Positions 47,279-57,805 of a stretch of 64,000 nucleotides of DNA are shown piece by piece. Origin of the DNA: Zhengella mangrovi (GTDB taxonomy: Bacteria; Pseudomonadota; Alphaproteobacteria; Rhizobiales; Rhizobiaceae); assembly GCF_002727065.1 (NCBI RefSeq), contig NZ_PDVP01000007.1, positions 62,001 through 126,000 of the forward strand, written 5' to 3'. Position 1 is the first letter of the stretch. Each line of letters begins with the position of its first letter. The position numbers and the translations under genes were made by a program. The notes below the pieces were generated by a model. The model saw only the letters and a program-made list of their open reading frames with translations, was not told the origin of the DNA and did not search any database.

Positions 47279-48490
47279 TCAGGCCATGGCCTTCTGCAGG
47301 TTCTCGTCGATCTTGTCCAGGAAGCCGGTCGTGGACAGCCACGGCTGGTCCGGACCGATCAGCAGGGCGAGGTCCTTGGTCATGTATCCCGATTCGACCG
47401 TGTTGACGCAGACCTTCTCCAGCGTGTCGGCGAAGCGGGCCAGTTCGGCGTTTCCGTCCAGCTTGGCGCGGTGGGCGAGGCCACGGGTCCAGGCGAAGAT
47501 CGAGGCAATCGAGTTGGTCGAGGTTTCCTCGCCCTTCTGGTGCTGGCGGTAGTGACGGGTCACGGTGCCATGGGCGGCTTCCGCTTCCACCGTCTTGCCG
47601 TCCGGCGTCATCAGCACGGAGGTCATCAGGCCAAGCGAGCCGAAGCCCTGGGCGACGGTGTCGGACTGGACGTCACCGTCGTAGTTCTTGCAGGCCCAGA
47701 CGTAGCCGCCGGACCACTTCAGCGAAGCGGCGACCATGTCGTCGATCAGGCGGTGCTCGTACCAGATCTTGGCTTCCTTGAACTTCTCGACGAACTCGGC
47801 CTCGTAGATCTCCTGGAAGAGGTCCTTGAAGCGGCCGTCGTAGGCCTTCAGGATGGTGTTCTTGGTCGACAGGTAGCAGGGCACCTTGCGCTGCAGGGCG
47901 TAGTTCATCGAGGCGCGGGCGAAGTCGCGGATCGAGTCGTCCAGGTTGTACATGGCCATGGCAACGCCGGAGCCCGGTGCCTGGAAGACCTCGTGCTCGA
48001 TCTCGGTGCCGTCGTCGCCGACGAACTTGATCGTCAGCTTGCCCTTGCCGGGGAAGCGGAAGTCGGTGGCGCGGTACTGGTCGCCGAAGGCATGGCGGCC
48101 GACGATGATCGGCTGGGTCCAGCCCGGCACGAGGCGCGGCACGTTCTTGCAGATGATCGGCTCGCGGAAGATGACGCCGCCCAGGATGTTGCGGATGGTG
48201 CCGTTCGGCGAGCGGTACATGCGCTTCAGGCCGAATTCCTCGACGCGGGCCTCGTCCGGCGTGATGGTGGCGCATTTGACGCCGACGCCGTATTCCTTGA
48301 TGGCGTTGGCAGCGTCCACCGTGATCTGGTCATCGGTCTCGTCACGCTTCTCGATGCCGAGATCGTAATACTTCAGATCGATGTCGAGATAGGGATGGAT
48401 CAGCTTTTCCTTGATGAACTGCCAGATGATCCGGGTCATCTCGTCGCCGTCGAGTTCGACAACGGGGTTGGCCACCTTGATCTTCGCCAT
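47279..48490 (-). CDS. icd: NADP-dependent isocitrate dehydrogenase
   Basis: TCA-cycle enzyme converting isocitrate to 2-oxoglutarate with NADPH formation. The 403-residue protein is of the eukaryote-like homodimeric class: [40 protein letters not shown] and [17 protein letters not shown] 48490 ([17 protein letters not shown]) follows GAGGAAATCCC. Monocistronic, with its own terminator. Confidence 0.97.
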   Translation of the reverse strand: MAKIKVANPVVELDGDEMTRIIWQFIKEKLIHPYLDIDLKYYDLGIEKRDETDDQITVDAANAIKEYGVGVKCATITPDEARVEEFGLKRMYRSPNGTIRNILGGVIFREPIICKNVPRLVPGWTQPIIVGRHAFGDQYRATDFRFPGKGKLTIKFVGDDGTEIEHEVFQAPGSGVAMAMYNLDDSIRDFARASMNYALQRKVPCYLSTKNTILKAYDGRFKDLFQEIYEAEFVEKFKEAKIWYEHRLIDDMVAASLKWSGGYVWACKNYDGDVQSDTVAQGFGSLGLMTSVLMTPDGKTVEAEAAHGTVTRHYRQHQKGEETSTNSIASIFAWTRGLAHRAKLDGNAELARFADTLEKVCVNTVESGYMTKDLALLIGPDQPWLSTTGFLDKIDENLQKAMA

Positions 48491-48646
48491 GGGATTTCCT
48501 CGTATTGGAGATGCGGCCGGAAGCCGCGGTTCGGACGGGAGTAAAAGTGTGGCCCCTATAGCACCAGCATTCGCCAAGGCAAAGTCATGCTCTAGGCGCA
48601 TGCCGGGGAAAACGCCTCGCATGGCGAAAAAGGAGGAAGAACGGGC

Positions 48647-49540
48647 ATGAGCATACGGTTTTCACAGGCGGATCTGCCCGCCGGGCGCTTCCATTTCGCC
48701 GAGGCGGGAGAGGCCGGCAGGCCGCTCCTGCTCTGCCTGCACGGGTTTCCGGAATCCTGGCTGGCCTACGAGGCGGTGATGCCGCTGCTGGCGGAGCGCT
48801 TCCATGTCGTTGCGCCGGACCAGCGCGGGTTCAACCGCTCGCCCAAGCCGGAGGGTGTCGAGGCCTACCAGGCGCGCTACCTGGTTGCGGACATGTTCGC
48901 CCTGGCCGACCGCCTGTCACCGGAACAGCCGATCACGCTCACGGGGCACGACTGGGGGTCGGCGGTCGCCTATGCCATGGCCTTTACGCGGCCGGAGCGC
49001 ATCGCCCGGCTGATCGTCGCCAATGGCGTCCATCCCTGGTGCTTCCAGAACGCCATCGTCAACGATGCCGGCCAGCGCGCCGCCAGCCAGTACATGACCA
49101 GGCTCAGGGCGCCGGATGCGGCCGGGTTGCTTGCCGCGAACGATTTCGAGAAGCTGATGAACATGATGGCCGGCTTTTCGGCGACGGGCTGGCTGACGCC
49201 TGCCTTGCAGGCGGCCTACAACGCGCAATGGCGCGAACCGGGCGCGCTGGAAGCCATGCTGAACTGGTATCGCGGCTCGCCCATCGTCGTGCCGGGACTG
49301 GAGGAGACGGCGGTGGCTGCGCCGCTGCTCGCGGCGCCCGAGGATGCGATGCGGGTGCGGATGCCCCACCTCGTGCTCTGGGGGCAGGAGGACATCGCGC
49401 TGACGCCGGCCTGCCTCGGCGGCCTGGAGCGTTTCGCCGCGGATCTTTCCATCCGGCCGGTCGACGGTGCCAGCCACTGGATCCTGCACGAGCAGCCGCA
49501 GCGGGTGGCGGCCGAAATCCTGGCCTTCGCGGCGTCCTGA
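48647..49540 (+). CDS. Alpha/beta hydrolase, epoxide-hydrolase-like
   Basis: A 297-residue cytoplasmic hydrolase. [10 protein letters not shown] holds the oxyanion-hole HGxP, GHDWGS gives an Asp nucleophile as in epoxide hydrolases and haloalkane dehalogenases, and [11 protein letters not shown] contains the catalytic His. An Asp nucleophile plus HGFPESW favours epoxide hydrolase or fluoroacetate-dehalogenase-like activity, but substrate is not determined. It is divergent from icd and 47 bp before trmJ; expression with trmJ-murI is possible. Confidence 0.82.
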   Translation: MSIRFSQADLPAGRFHFAEAGEAGRPLLLCLHGFPESWLAYEAVMPLLAERFHVVAPDQRGFNRSPKPEGVEAYQARYLVADMFALADRLSPEQPITLTGHDWGSAVAYAMAFTRPERIARLIVANGVHPWCFQNAIVNDAGQRAASQYMTRLRAPDAAGLLAANDFEKLMNMMAGFSATGWLTPALQAAYNAQWREPGALEAMLNWYRGSPIVVPGLEETAVAAPLLAAPEDAMRVRMPHLVLWGQEDIALTPACLGGLERFAADLSIRPVDGASHWILHEQPQRVAAEILAFAAS

Positions 49541-49587
49541 TCGCGAAGGCTTTGACCGGACGCCGGTTTCAGGCTAACGCGGGCGCC

Positions 49588-50382
49588 ATGGCTGGAACAG
49601 ACAGACATCAGGATCTCATCGCCGACGGCCCGGTCGTCGTGCTGGTCGAACCGCAGCTTGGCGAGAACATCGGCATGGTGGCCCGCGCCATGGCGAATTT
49701 CGGCCTAGCGGAGCTTCGGCTCGTCAATCCGCGTGACGGGTGGCCCTCGGAGAAGGCGCGGGCGGCGGCCAGCAAGGCAGACCACGTGATCGACGGCACG
49801 CTGGTGTTCGACACGCTGGCGGAGGCCATTGCCGACATGGAATTCGTCTTCGCGACGACGGCACGGCTGCGCGACGGGTTCAAGACCGTGCGCGGACCGG
49901 TGGAGGCCTGCCGCATGCTGCGCCCGCGCCACGCGGCCGGGCAGCGCACGGCGATCCTGTTCGGGCGCGAGCGGTTCGGGCTGTCGAACGAGGAAGTGAG
50001 CCTGGCCGACGAGATCGTGACCTTCCCGGTCAATCCCGCCTTCGCATCGCTCAACATCGCCCAAGCGGTGCTGCTGATGAGCTACGAGTGGATGAAGAGC
50101 GGGCTGGAAAGCGAAACCTGGACGAATTTTTCCGGTCCGGAGATGGAGCCGGCGCGGCGCGGGCAACTGGTCAGCTTCCTCGGCTATCTCGAGGAGGCGC
50201 TGGACAAGCGGGGCTATTTCCGGCCGCCGGAAAAGCGGGCCAAGCTGGTGGACAACCTGCGCGCCGTGTTCACGCGGCCGGGCTTCTTCGCCCCCGAGAT
50301 CGACGTGCTGCGCGGCATCGTCACCTCGCTTGACAAGTTCACGCCGGACCGGAAACGTGGCGACGGACCGCCGGAACGCTGA
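49588..50382 (+). CDS. trmJ: SPOUT RNA 2'-O-methyltransferase, TrmJ-like
   Basis: Predicted to 2'-O-methylate position 32 of tRNA. The 264-residue protein starts with [25 protein letters not shown] and has the knot motifs [17 protein letters not shown] and [24 protein letters not shown]-terminal helical extension follows ([14 protein letters not shown]). These are hallmarks of TrmJ/LasT proteins. It sits 26 bp before murI, an order shared with many Rhizobiales. Confidence 0.9.
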   Translation: MAGTDRHQDLIADGPVVVLVEPQLGENIGMVARAMANFGLAELRLVNPRDGWPSEKARAAASKADHVIDGTLVFDTLAEAIADMEFVFATTARLRDGFKTVRGPVEACRMLRPRHAAGQRTAILFGRERFGLSNEEVSLADEIVTFPVNPAFASLNIAQAVLLMSYEWMKSGLESETWTNFSGPEMEPARRGQLVSFLGYLEEALDKRGYFRPPEKRAKLVDNLRAVFTRPGFFAPEIDVLRGIVTSLDKFTPDRKRGDGPPER

Positions 50383-50408
50383 CAGGTCCCAGGGACGCGG
50401 TGGCAGGC

Positions 50409-51206
50409 ATGAGCGGGACGATCCTCTTTTTCGACAGCGGCATTGGCGGGCTTTCCGTGGTCAAGGAAGCGCGCGTGCTGCTGCCCGATCACCGCTACAT
50501 CTACGTGGCCGACGATGCGGCCTTTCCCTATGGGGCCTGGCAGGAAGAGGCGCTGAAGCGGCGCATGACCGAGCTTTTTGCCACGCTGCTGGAGCGCTGG
50601 AAGCCCGACGTCGCGGTGATCGCCTGCAACACGGCCTCGACGCTGGCGATCGACCACCTTCGCGCCGTCTTTCCCGAACAGCCTTTCGTCGGCACGGTGC
50701 CTGCCATCAAGCCGGCGGCCGAGCGCACGGCCTCGGGGCTTGTCTCCGTGCTGGCGACACCCGGGACGGTGAAGCGGCAATACACCCGCGACCTGATCGC
50801 CAAGTGGGCCTCGAAATGCCACGTGCGGCTGGTCGGGTCGGAGAACCTGGCGCAACTGGCCGAGACCTACATGCGCACCGGGTTCGTGGACGAGGCGAAG
50901 GTGCGCGCGGAAATCGAGCCATGCTTCATCGAGCGTGACGGCAAGCGCACCGACATCATCGTGCTGGCCTGCACGCATTATCCCTTCCTGGTCAATCGCA
51001 TGCGCAAGACCGCGCCGTGGCCGGTGGACTGGATCGACACGTCGGAAGCGATTGCCCGGCGCGCCCTGGCGGTCCTGGAAGGGCAGGGCAATGGCCATCC
51101 GCCGGCGGGCGAGGCTTTGCCGGACATGGCCCATTTCACATCCGGAAACCCGGACCCGGCGCTGGCCCGGCTGATGCGCGGTTTCGGCTTCGCCACCTCC
51201 GGCTGA
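50409..51206 (+). CDS. murI: Glutamate racemase
   Basis: Interconverts L- and D-glutamate to supply peptidoglycan synthesis. The protein of 265 residues has [11 protein letters not shown] with the first Asp/Ser, the catalytic cysteines in IACNTAST and LACTHYPF, and PYGAW. ATG 50409 is used; GTG 50400 is in frame, with AGGGA 4 nt upstream, and would add three residues. It ends at a small terminator hairpin. Confidence 0.95.
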   Translation: MSGTILFFDSGIGGLSVVKEARVLLPDHRYIYVADDAAFPYGAWQEEALKRRMTELFATLLERWKPDVAVIACNTASTLAIDHLRAVFPEQPFVGTVPAIKPAAERTASGLVSVLATPGTVKRQYTRDLIAKWASKCHVRLVGSENLAQLAETYMRTGFVDEAKVRAEIEPCFIERDGKRTDIIVLACTHYPFLVNRMRKTAPWPVDWIDTSEAIARRALAVLEGQGNGHPPAGEALPDMAHFTSGNPDPALARLMRGFGFATSG

Positions 51207-51208
51207 CT

Positions 51209-51229
51209 GGCCGGAAGCGCCGGCTTTTT
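51209..51229 (+). terminator. Likely terminator after murI
   Basis: Short stem GCCGG (51210-51214) / CCGGC (51220-51224) with loop AAGCG, followed by TTTTT. The stem is only five base pairs plus a possible G-U. Confidence 0.6.
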
Positions 51230-51322
51230 CGTCCGCCCGCCAGAAAAGCGTCATCGGCCCTTCATGAAGCGATCCTAGCTTCGCGGCCGGTTTCAAGACC
51301 CGTTTCGCGAAGGAAAATGACG

Positions 51323-53071
51323 ATGCTCAAACATGTCCTGATGATGACCACGACGCTGGCTGTCCTGCCGGCCGCCGCCCATGCCGCAGACCTGGCATTC
51401 GCGCCGGTGCCGGTTCCGCAAACGGATGCGGCCAAGCGGGCCGTCCAGGCCTCGCCGTCGGTCACGATCGACGGTACCGAGCACAAGATCGGTTATCACG
51501 TGCTGTACCGCTCGGGCGACATGGGGGCCGGCACGCTGATCGACGCGAAGGGCAATCCAGTCATGAATGACGACGGAACGCCTGCCGTTTCGGACTCGGC
51601 CGATTTCACCTCGCTGCTGCCGCGCGGCGACCGGCTGTTCAGCGTCACGCATTTCGAGGCGCGGCCCGGTGCGATGTATCTCAGCGAACTGAAGCAGGAT
51701 GCCGACGGCACTCTGACCGTGCTCTCCAGCAAGCCGATCGATTTCTCCTCCGTTGGCGGCCTGTGGGTGCCCTGTGCCGGTTCGGTGACGCCCTGGGGCA
51801 CGCATCTCGGTTCGGAGGAATACCCGGCCGACGCCCGCGCCATCGAGGCCGCGACGTCGCTCGACGAGATCGACGATTACACCAAGCCGATGGTGCGCTA
51901 CTTCGGCGTCGATCCCGACACCATGTCGCTGGATGATTTCCGCACCGCCTACAACCCGTACCGCTATGGCTTCGTGACGGAGATCGCCGTGTCGGATGAC
52001 GGCGAAGCCACGCCGCACAAGCACTACGCGGCCGGGCGTGTCGCGGTCGAACTGGGCTACGTGATGCCGGACCGGAAAACGGTCTACATTTCCGACGACG
52101 GCACCAACGTGGGCCTGTTCCGCTTCGTCGCGGACAAGGAAGACGACCTGTCGTCCGGCACGCTCTATGCCGCCAGGTGGACGCAGACCTCGGCCGACAA
52201 TGGCGGTGCGGCAGACCTGTCCTGGGTCGATCTCGGCCACGGCGATGACGCCTCGGTGCGCAAGCTCATCGACGACGGCATTTCCTTCTCCGACATTTTC
52301 GAGACGGCCGACATCGCCGATGACGGGTCCTGCGGCGACGGCTTCATGGCCTCCAATGCCGAGGGCCGCTCTGAATGCCTGAAGGTCAGGGACGGCATGG
52401 AACTGGCCGCCTCGCGGCTGGAGACGCGCCGTTACGCCTCGATGATGGGTGCGACGACCGAGTTCCGCAAGATGGAAGGCATCACCTTCAACCAGGCCGA
52501 CTCCAGGCTCTATCTCGCCATGTCGGAGGTCGAGCGCGGCATAGAAGACAATGCCAAGGGCGGCAAGGCGACCGACAAGTATGACAAGGGCGGCCGCAAC
52601 GACATCAGGCTGGAAGCTAATGGTTGCGGCACGGTCTACGAACTCGACATCGACGGGTCGATGACCGCCACGGCCATGCGCGGCCTGGTGTCCGGCAAGC
52701 CGACCCGGTACGAGGACGGTTCGCCCTACGCCGGCAACAGCTGTGATATCGACGGCATTGCCAACCCGGACAACCTGACGTTCATCAACGGCACGCGCAC
52801 GCTGATCATCGGCGAGGATACCGGTTCGGGCCACCAGAACGATGCGATCTGGGCCTACAATATCGACAGCAAGGACCTGACCCGCATCGAGACCACGCCC
52901 TACGGTTCGGAGACGACCTCGCCCTACTGGTATGGCGATATCAACGGCCATGGCTACCTGATGAGCGTCGTGCAGCATCCCTACGGCGAATCCGACGAGG
53001 ACAAGCTGGACGATCCGGCCGATGCCCGCGCCTATATCGGCTATGTCGGTCCGTTCCCCGCGATCAAATGA
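51323..53071 (+). CDS. PhoX-like (DUF839) secreted phosphatase-family protein
   Basis: A 582-residue protein with a Sec-type signal (MLKHVLMMTTTLAVLPAAAHA). The mature part carries PhoX/DUF839 landmarks: PCAGSVTPWGTHLGSEEY, GYVMPDRKTVYISDDG, GITFNQADSRLYLAMSE, NPDNLTFINGTRTLIIGEDTG. PhoX enzymes are Ca/Fe phosphatases; activity here is inferred. The twin-arginine signal common in PhoX proteins is absent. ATG 51323 has AAGGA 8 nt upstream; ATG 51317 is alternative. It ends at a strong hairpin shared with the convergent DUF4336 gene. Confidence 0.82.
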   Translation: MLKHVLMMTTTLAVLPAAAHAADLAFAPVPVPQTDAAKRAVQASPSVTIDGTEHKIGYHVLYRSGDMGAGTLIDAKGNPVMNDDGTPAVSDSADFTSLLPRGDRLFSVTHFEARPGAMYLSELKQDADGTLTVLSSKPIDFSSVGGLWVPCAGSVTPWGTHLGSEEYPADARAIEAATSLDEIDDYTKPMVRYFGVDPDTMSLDDFRTAYNPYRYGFVTEIAVSDDGEATPHKHYAAGRVAVELGYVMPDRKTVYISDDGTNVGLFRFVADKEDDLSSGTLYAARWTQTSADNGGAADLSWVDLGHGDDASVRKLIDDGISFSDIFETADIADDGSCGDGFMASNAEGRSECLKVRDGMELAASRLETRRYASMMGATTEFRKMEGITFNQADSRLYLAMSEVERGIEDNAKGGKATDKYDKGGRNDIRLEANGCGTVYELDIDGSMTATAMRGLVSGKPTRYEDGSPYAGNSCDIDGIANPDNLTFINGTRTLIIGEDTGSGHQNDAIWAYNIDSKDLTRIETTPYGSETTSPYWYGDINGHGYLMSVVQHPYGESDEDKLDDPADARAYIGYVGPFPAIK

Positions 53072-53101
53072 CCGTCATTGCCTGATGGATTGACGACATC
53101 A

Positions 53102-53130
53102 CGGGCCGGCGCAGCCACTGCGCCGGCCCG
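53102..53130. terminator. 13-bp GC-rich hairpin between convergent genes
   Basis: CGGGCCGGCGCAG (53102-53114) pairs perfectly with CTGCGCCGGCCCG (53118-53130) around a CCA loop. There is no T-tract on either side, so termination efficiency is uncertain. Its location between two convergent stops fits a bidirectional terminator. Confidence 0.6.
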
Positions 53131-53154
53131 CTTGCTGTCCGGAGAACTGCCGGT

Positions 53155-53898
53155 TCAGCCTTTCACCCAGTCGAAGGCGCGGCGCAGTTCCGCCGTACCG
53201 CCGGTCTCGAACCACTTGCCGTGGGCGATGACGATGCGCTCGGGATCGCAGGCGATCATCCAGTCGATCACCGGGCGCAACTGCTCGTGATGGCCGCGGA
53301 AGGTGGCGCGCAGGTCGCGCGGGGCGCGGCCGTGGGGCGCCATGACGCCGATGAGCCGGTACATGAACCGCGCCAGCCAGCCATGCAAGCGCTGATCCTC
53401 GAAGTTCTCGATCAGGTCGGCCAGGATCAGCGTGCGCGATGGCCTGTGGAAGAACACCACCTCGTTGAGGATGGAACTGCCGCGGGCGATGCGCTGGTCG
53501 ATCACCCCGGCCCATTCCGGCGGCGGCGTGTCGGCCAGGTCGTCGGTAAAGGCGACGTCCGAGCGCTTGCGGACGCCGGGCGAAGCCCAGGTGCGGGCTT
53601 CGGGGAAATGCTGCGACCACGGGCCGATCGAGACATGGTGGATCAGGTTGGGCGAGACGATGTGGCGCACCGGGCCGAGCGCGGCGATCGCTTCGGCCAG
53701 CGCCTCGTCCGGGTGGGTCGGCGAGTGCAGCCAGATGCCGCCATCGGGCAGGCGGACCACGGTCATGCGGGTCGGGAAGGGCCACTTGACGGGGATGCCG
53801 TAGCCCCATTTCAGCACCGGGCCGTCGACGATCCATATGTTTTCGGCGACGGGTTTGAGCACATCGAGCGGTTCGTAGGGATCGTAACTGCCGGTCAT
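53155..53898 (-). CDS. DUF4336 protein (metallo-beta-lactamase-like)
   Basis: A 247-residue protein matching the DUF4336 family: VLKPVAENIWIVDGPVLKWGYGIPVKWPFPTRMTVVRLPDGGIWLHSPTHPDEAL, then HIVSPNLIHHVSIGPW, LILADLIENFE and IVIAHGKWFETGG. The His/Asp positions recall the metallo-beta-lactamase fold, but the classical HxHxDH is absent. Reaction unknown. It converges with the PhoX-like gene and is downstream of the DMT transporter. Confidence 0.82.
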   Translation of the reverse strand: MTGSYDPYEPLDVLKPVAENIWIVDGPVLKWGYGIPVKWPFPTRMTVVRLPDGGIWLHSPTHPDEALAEAIAALGPVRHIVSPNLIHHVSIGPWSQHFPEARTWASPGVRKRSDVAFTDDLADTPPPEWAGVIDQRIARGSSILNEVVFFHRPSRTLILADLIENFEDQRLHGWLARFMYRLIGVMAPHGRAPRDLRATFRGHHEQLRPVIDWMIACDPERIVIAHGKWFETGGTAELRRAFDWVKG

Positions 53899-54002
53899 GT
53901 CTGCCTCCCGTTGCGGTCAGGTTGGCAAGCGATGATGACAAGTGCAAGGCGCGGCATGTCGCGGCCGTTCTTCCGCGTCTCCACGCAGGGGCGGGGGCGC
54001 GT

Positions 54003-54893
54003 TCAGCGGTTGAGAATCAGGGCCGAGCCTGTCACGACGAGTGCGGCGCCGATCCATGCGCCGGCGGCAGGCCGTTCGCCGGTACGGATCCAGAGTAGCG
54101 GCAGGAGAAGCGCCGGGGTGGTGGCGGAGAGGATCGAGACGATCCCCACCTTGCCGCCCGACAGCGCGAAGAGAAGCAGGGTGACCCCGAGCGCCATGCC
54201 GATGATGCCGGATGCAGCGGTGAGGCCGAGCAGCGTCCATGTCCATTGCGCCCGCTGGCGGGCGAACGGCGCGCCGGTTGCCATGACGAGGGAGAGCGCG
54301 GCTGCGGCCACGCCGATGCGCAGCGTGGACGCCACGACCGGGTCCATGCCGGCGGCCATGACCGGGCGCGCGATCAGCGAGCCTGCCGCTTGCGAGAGCG
54401 CGGCCGCCAGTCCGAAGGCAATGCCGGCCCAGAGCGGCCCGCGGACATGTTCCCACTGATGCAGCTGCGATGGCCGCTTGCCGTAGAGAATGGCAAGCGT
54501 GACACCGGCAAAAACGATGGCCATGCCGATCAAGGTCCAGTGCGACAGCACTTCGCCGAGCACGAGCCTGCCGAGAATGGCGGAGATCGGGGCATTGAGC
54601 GAGAACAGGATATTGGACCGGCGCGGACCGAGCCGGTTCATGGTGGCGAAGAGGGCTGTGTCGCCAAGGAATATGCCGACGAAGCCGGACAGCACCAGCA
54701 ACCAGGCATCGTCCACGGCAAGTCCCTGCCAGCCGCCGGTGACGGTCAGCCAACCCGCCAGAAGGACAAAGACGATGGTCATGCGGGCGCGCACGAAGGC
54801 AATCGGCCCCAGCGCCTGCGCGGGAACAGGCGATATGACACTGGTCAGGGCCCAGGTGAAAGCGGTGGCGAGCGCAGCCAGTTCGTAGATCAT
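54003..54893 (-). CDS. DMT-superfamily (EamA) transporter
   Basis: A 296-residue inner-membrane protein with about ten hydrophobic helices arranged as two EamA repeats. GDTALFATMNRLGPRRSNILFSLNAPISAILGRLVLGE ends the first half, and the analogous SILSATTPALLLPLLWIRTGERP the second. It probably exports small metabolites; substrate unknown. It is upstream of the DUF4336 gene on the same strand, 104 bp apart. Confidence 0.87.
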   Translation of the reverse strand: MIYELAALATAFTWALTSVISPVPAQALGPIAFVRARMTIVFVLLAGWLTVTGGWQGLAVDDAWLLVLSGFVGIFLGDTALFATMNRLGPRRSNILFSLNAPISAILGRLVLGEVLSHWTLIGMAIVFAGVTLAILYGKRPSQLHQWEHVRGPLWAGIAFGLAAALSQAAGSLIARPVMAAGMDPVVASTLRIGVAAAALSLVMATGAPFARQRAQWTWTLLGLTAASGIIGMALGVTLLLFALSGGKVGIVSILSATTPALLLPLLWIRTGERPAAGAWIGAALVVTGSALILNR

Positions 54894-55202
54894 GAAAGGA
54901 ATGTCCGGCGCCAGGGTTGGCGGCGGGGCTTATAGCGGCTGCGGGGCGCTGGTGGAAGCGGCCAGACGGGCAAGCGCGCTCAGCCTTGCGACACGAGGCT
55001 TGACATGGACTGCGCCAGGGCCTAGTGAACCGCCAGCGCCGGGCCGAAATGCCCGGTGTTTCATTTGACATGTCCCGTGGATCTTGTCCGCAAAGCGTGC
55101 GTGGAAGATCCTGTCAGGGAGCAAAAAAGGCTCCCAGAGGAGGGCGTGTTTCCTTCATCCGGTGCGTGAAGCGCCGGGTGTATCACTTTGAAAGGGAATG
55201 CG
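54894..55202. promoter_or_regulatory. 309-bp divergent region with structured rpsD leader
   Basis: The DMT-proximal half shows no clear motif. The rpsD side contains three consecutive stem-loops before the ribosome site. GGATCTT (55079-55085) pairs with AAGATCC (55105-55111), GGGAGC (55117-55122) with GCTCCC (55130-55135), and CTTCA (55153-55157) with TGAAG (55167-55171). Such a folded 5' UTR before the gene for S4, an autoregulatory protein in other bacteria, suggests translational control. Confidence 0.45.
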
Positions 55203-55820
55203 ATGAGCAAGCGCGAATCCGCCAAGTACAAACTCGACCGCCGTATGGGCGAAAACATCTGGGGCCGCCCGAAGTCCCCGGTCAACAAGCGTGAATACGG
55301 TCCGGGCCAGCACGGCCAGCGCCGCAAGGGCAAGATGTCCGACTTCGGTGTGCAGCTGCGCGCCAAGCAGAAGCTGAAGGGCCACTACGGCGACATCTCC
55401 GAGAAGCAGTTCCGCGCCATCTATGACGAGGCCGTGCGCCGCAAGGGCGACACGCCGGACACCCTGATCGGCCTGCTGGAATCGCGCCTCGACGCCATCG
55501 TCTACCGCGCCAAGTTCGTTCCGACGATCTTCGCCGCGCGCCAGTTCGTCAACCACGGCCACGTGATGGTCAACGGCAAGCGCACGAACATCCAGTCCTA
55601 CCGCTGCCGTCCGGGCGACGTCATCGAGGTCCGCGAGAAGTCCAAGCAGCTCGCCCTGGTGATCGAGGCCACGCAGCTCGCCGAGCGCGACGTGCCGGAC
55701 TACATCGACGCCGACCACAACAAGATGGTCGCCACCTTCGCCCGCATCCCGGGCCTGGCCGATGTGCCCTACGCCGTGCAGATGGAACCGAACCTGGTCG
55801 TCGAGTTCTACTCGCGCTGA
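55203..55820 (+). CDS. rpsD: 30S ribosomal protein S4
   Basis: 16S rRNA-binding primary assembly protein of the small subunit. The 205 residues start [20 protein letters not shown], and the S4 RNA-binding domain is [39 protein letters not shown]. The N-terminal zinc cysteines of some S4 proteins are absent, as in other alphaproteobacteria. AAAGGGAA lies upstream of ATG 55203. Monocistronic, as usual in this class, with structured leader and terminator. Confidence 0.98.
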   Translation: MSKRESAKYKLDRRMGENIWGRPKSPVNKREYGPGQHGQRRKGKMSDFGVQLRAKQKLKGHYGDISEKQFRAIYDEAVRRKGDTPDTLIGLLESRLDAIVYRAKFVPTIFAARQFVNHGHVMVNGKRTNIQSYRCRPGDVIEVREKSKQLALVIEATQLAERDVPDYIDADHNKMVATFARIPGLADVPYAVQMEPNLVVEFYSR

Positions 55821-55845
55821 TGGTTTGCCGGTTTCCGGCTATTGC

Positions 55846-55876
55846 GAAAGGCGGTCCACCCGGGCCGCCTTTTTCG
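55846..55876 (+). terminator. Rho-independent terminator after rpsD
   Basis: AAAGGCGGTCC (55847-55857) pairs with GGGCCGCCTTT (55862-55872) with one G-U and an ACCC loop, followed by more T. Confidence 0.9.
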
Positions 55877-55950
55877 TTTCCAGAGCGCGTCAGGTCCATC
55901 GCGGTGGCTGACAGGCGCGCCCGATCCGTCTATACGGGCGGCAAGCAGAC

Positions 55951-56931
55951 ATGATCCAGCGAGTTCCCGACATGACCGAGCCCTGCAAGCTGTGCGGATC
56001 GACCCGGCACGAGACCGTGTCCACCAAGGACCGGCACGGCAAGCCGCTGACGACGATCCTGTGCCTCGGCTGCGGTATCATCACCAACGACCCGATCCCC
56101 AGCGACGAAGACCTGGCGGCGTTCTACCGCACCGACTACCGCAAGGACTACAAGGGGGCGGACAAGCCGCGCATGCGGCAGGTCTGGCGCAATTTCCAGA
56201 GGCTGGAACGGCATGTGCAGGCCAATCGCGACGTCTATGCCGGGCGGAAGCGCTTTCTCGATCTCGGTTCCGGATCGGGCGAGTTTTCCTTCCTCGCCAA
56301 GCGGATGGGCATGGAGTGCCAGGCGGTGGAACCGAACGAGGCCTATGCCGCCTACAGTCGCGACGAACTGGGCCTCGACGTGGCCACGCAGACCCTCGAG
56401 GAGACCGTGTTCGCCGACGGTTCCTTCGACCTGATCCGGCTGTCACACGTGCTGGAACACATGCGCGACCCGGTGCGCTCGCTGTCGGTGCTGCGCCGCT
56501 GGCTGAGCGACGACGGCGTGCTCTACATCGAGGTGCCGAACATCGAGCAGGAAGCCGCGCTGAAGATGCACGGCAAGATGTTCCACTTCGGCCACATCTT
56601 CAACTACAACCCGGGGACGCTGCGGCTGGCTGCCGGCCTGGCGGGGCTGGAAGAGCTTCCAGCCGTGCGCGAGCGCAACGCGGAGACCTGCGGCACCTTC
56701 TTCGTCAAGGCGCCGGCGTCCTTCGTGCTGCCGGTGGACCTGGAGGCCAACGCGCGGCGCATGAAGGCGGCGATGGATGCCCACAACGCGCGCCGCCTGC
56801 CGAAACCCAAGGACGGAACCGCGCTTGGACGCTTCATCGCCATCAACCGGCAGCGCCTGTCGGAGGTGATGGCCGCGCGCCGGTTCGCCACGCACCGCCA
56901 AATCGCCGACCATTTCGGCAGCCGGATCTGA
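55951..56931 (+). CDS. Class I SAM-dependent methyltransferase with zinc-ribbon-like N-terminus
   Basis: A 326-residue protein. The N-terminus has two CxxC pairs (CKLCGS and CLGCGI), as in C-methyltransferases with zinc-binding lead domains. The Rossmann motif [19 protein letters not shown] and post-I acidic residue QAVEPNEAY follow, then [20 protein letters not shown] typical of Methyltransf_23. The substrate is unknown; sugar or quinone biosynthesis are possibilities. A second ATG at 55972 ([10 protein letters not shown]) may be the true start. ttcA begins 13 bp after the stop. Confidence 0.8.
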   Translation: MIQRVPDMTEPCKLCGSTRHETVSTKDRHGKPLTTILCLGCGIITNDPIPSDEDLAAFYRTDYRKDYKGADKPRMRQVWRNFQRLERHVQANRDVYAGRKRFLDLGSGSGEFSFLAKRMGMECQAVEPNEAYAAYSRDELGLDVATQTLEETVFADGSFDLIRLSHVLEHMRDPVRSLSVLRRWLSDDGVLYIEVPNIEQEAALKMHGKMFHFGHIFNYNPGTLRLAAGLAGLEELPAVRERNAETCGTFFVKAPASFVLPVDLEANARRMKAAMDAHNARRLPKPKDGTALGRFIAINRQRLSEVMAARRFATHRQIADHFGSRI

Positions 56932-56944
56932 CGGGAGCATCTCC

Positions 56945-57805
56945 ATGACGGTTCACTCCGACATCGCGGAGGATGACAGCGCGACCTGCCACCCGCTCTT
57001 TGCCGGCATCGAGACGTCGGTGGAATTCAACAAGCTGCGCAAGCGCCTGTTGCGCCAGACCCGGCAGGCGATCGAGGACTACGGCATGGCGCGGCCCGGC
57101 GAACGCTGGCTGGTGGCCCTGTCGGGCGGCAAGGATTCCTACGGCCTGCTGGCCGTGCTGATGGACCTGAAATGGCGCGGCCTGCTGCCGGTCGACCTGC
57201 TCGCCTGCAACCTCGACCAGGGCCAGCCGAACTTTCCCAAGCACATCCTGCCGGACTGGCTGACGGCCAACGGGATCGAGCACCGGATCGAATACCAGGA
57301 CACCTATTCGGTGGTGACCGACAAGCTGCCGCAGGGCGCGACCTATTGCTCGCTCTGTTCGCGCTTGCGGCGCGGGCATCTCTACCGCATCGCGCGGGAA
57401 GAGGGGTGTTCAGCGCTGGTCCTGGGGCATCATCGTGAGGACATCCTGGAAACCTTCTTCATGAACCTGTTCCACGGCGGCCGGCTGGCGGCCATACCAC
57501 CGAAACTGGTCAACGACGAGGGCGACGTGGAGGTGCTGCGGCCGTTGGCCTTCTGCGCCGAGGCGGACCTGGAGAAGTTCGCGCGCCACATGGCCTTTCC
57601 GATCATTCCGTGCGACCTGTGCGGCAGCCAGGACGGGCTGCAGCGCAATGCCATGAAGGCGATGCTCACCGACATCGAGGCGCGCATGCCCGGGCGCAAG
57701 GACACGATGATCCGGGCGCTGACAACGGTCCGCCCAAGCCATCTCCTGGACCGGACGCTTTTCGACTTCGCCGCGCTGGCGGCCCATCCCGTGAAGGATT
57801 CATGA
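56945..57805 (+). CDS. ttcA: tRNA 2-thiocytidine(32) biosynthesis protein TtcA
   Basis: Fe-S-dependent thiolase that thiolates cytidine 32 of tRNA. The 286-residue protein has the PP-loop SGGKDS and the conserved cysteine pairs in [10 protein letters not shown] and CDLCGSQ that hold the cluster. [22 protein letters not shown] also matches the family. Interestingly, TrmJ encoded at 49.6 kb targets the same tRNA position. The stop overlaps the next ATG (ATGA). Confidence 0.93.
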   Translation: MTVHSDIAEDDSATCHPLFAGIETSVEFNKLRKRLLRQTRQAIEDYGMARPGERWLVALSGGKDSYGLLAVLMDLKWRGLLPVDLLACNLDQGQPNFPKHILPDWLTANGIEHRIEYQDTYSVVTDKLPQGATYCSLCSRLRRGHLYRIAREEGCSALVLGHHREDILETFFMNLFHGGRLAAIPPKLVNDEGDVEVLRPLAFCAEADLEKFARHMAFPIIPCDLCGSQDGLQRNAMKAMLTDIEARMPGRKDTMIRALTTVRPSHLLDRTLFDFAALAAHPVKDS

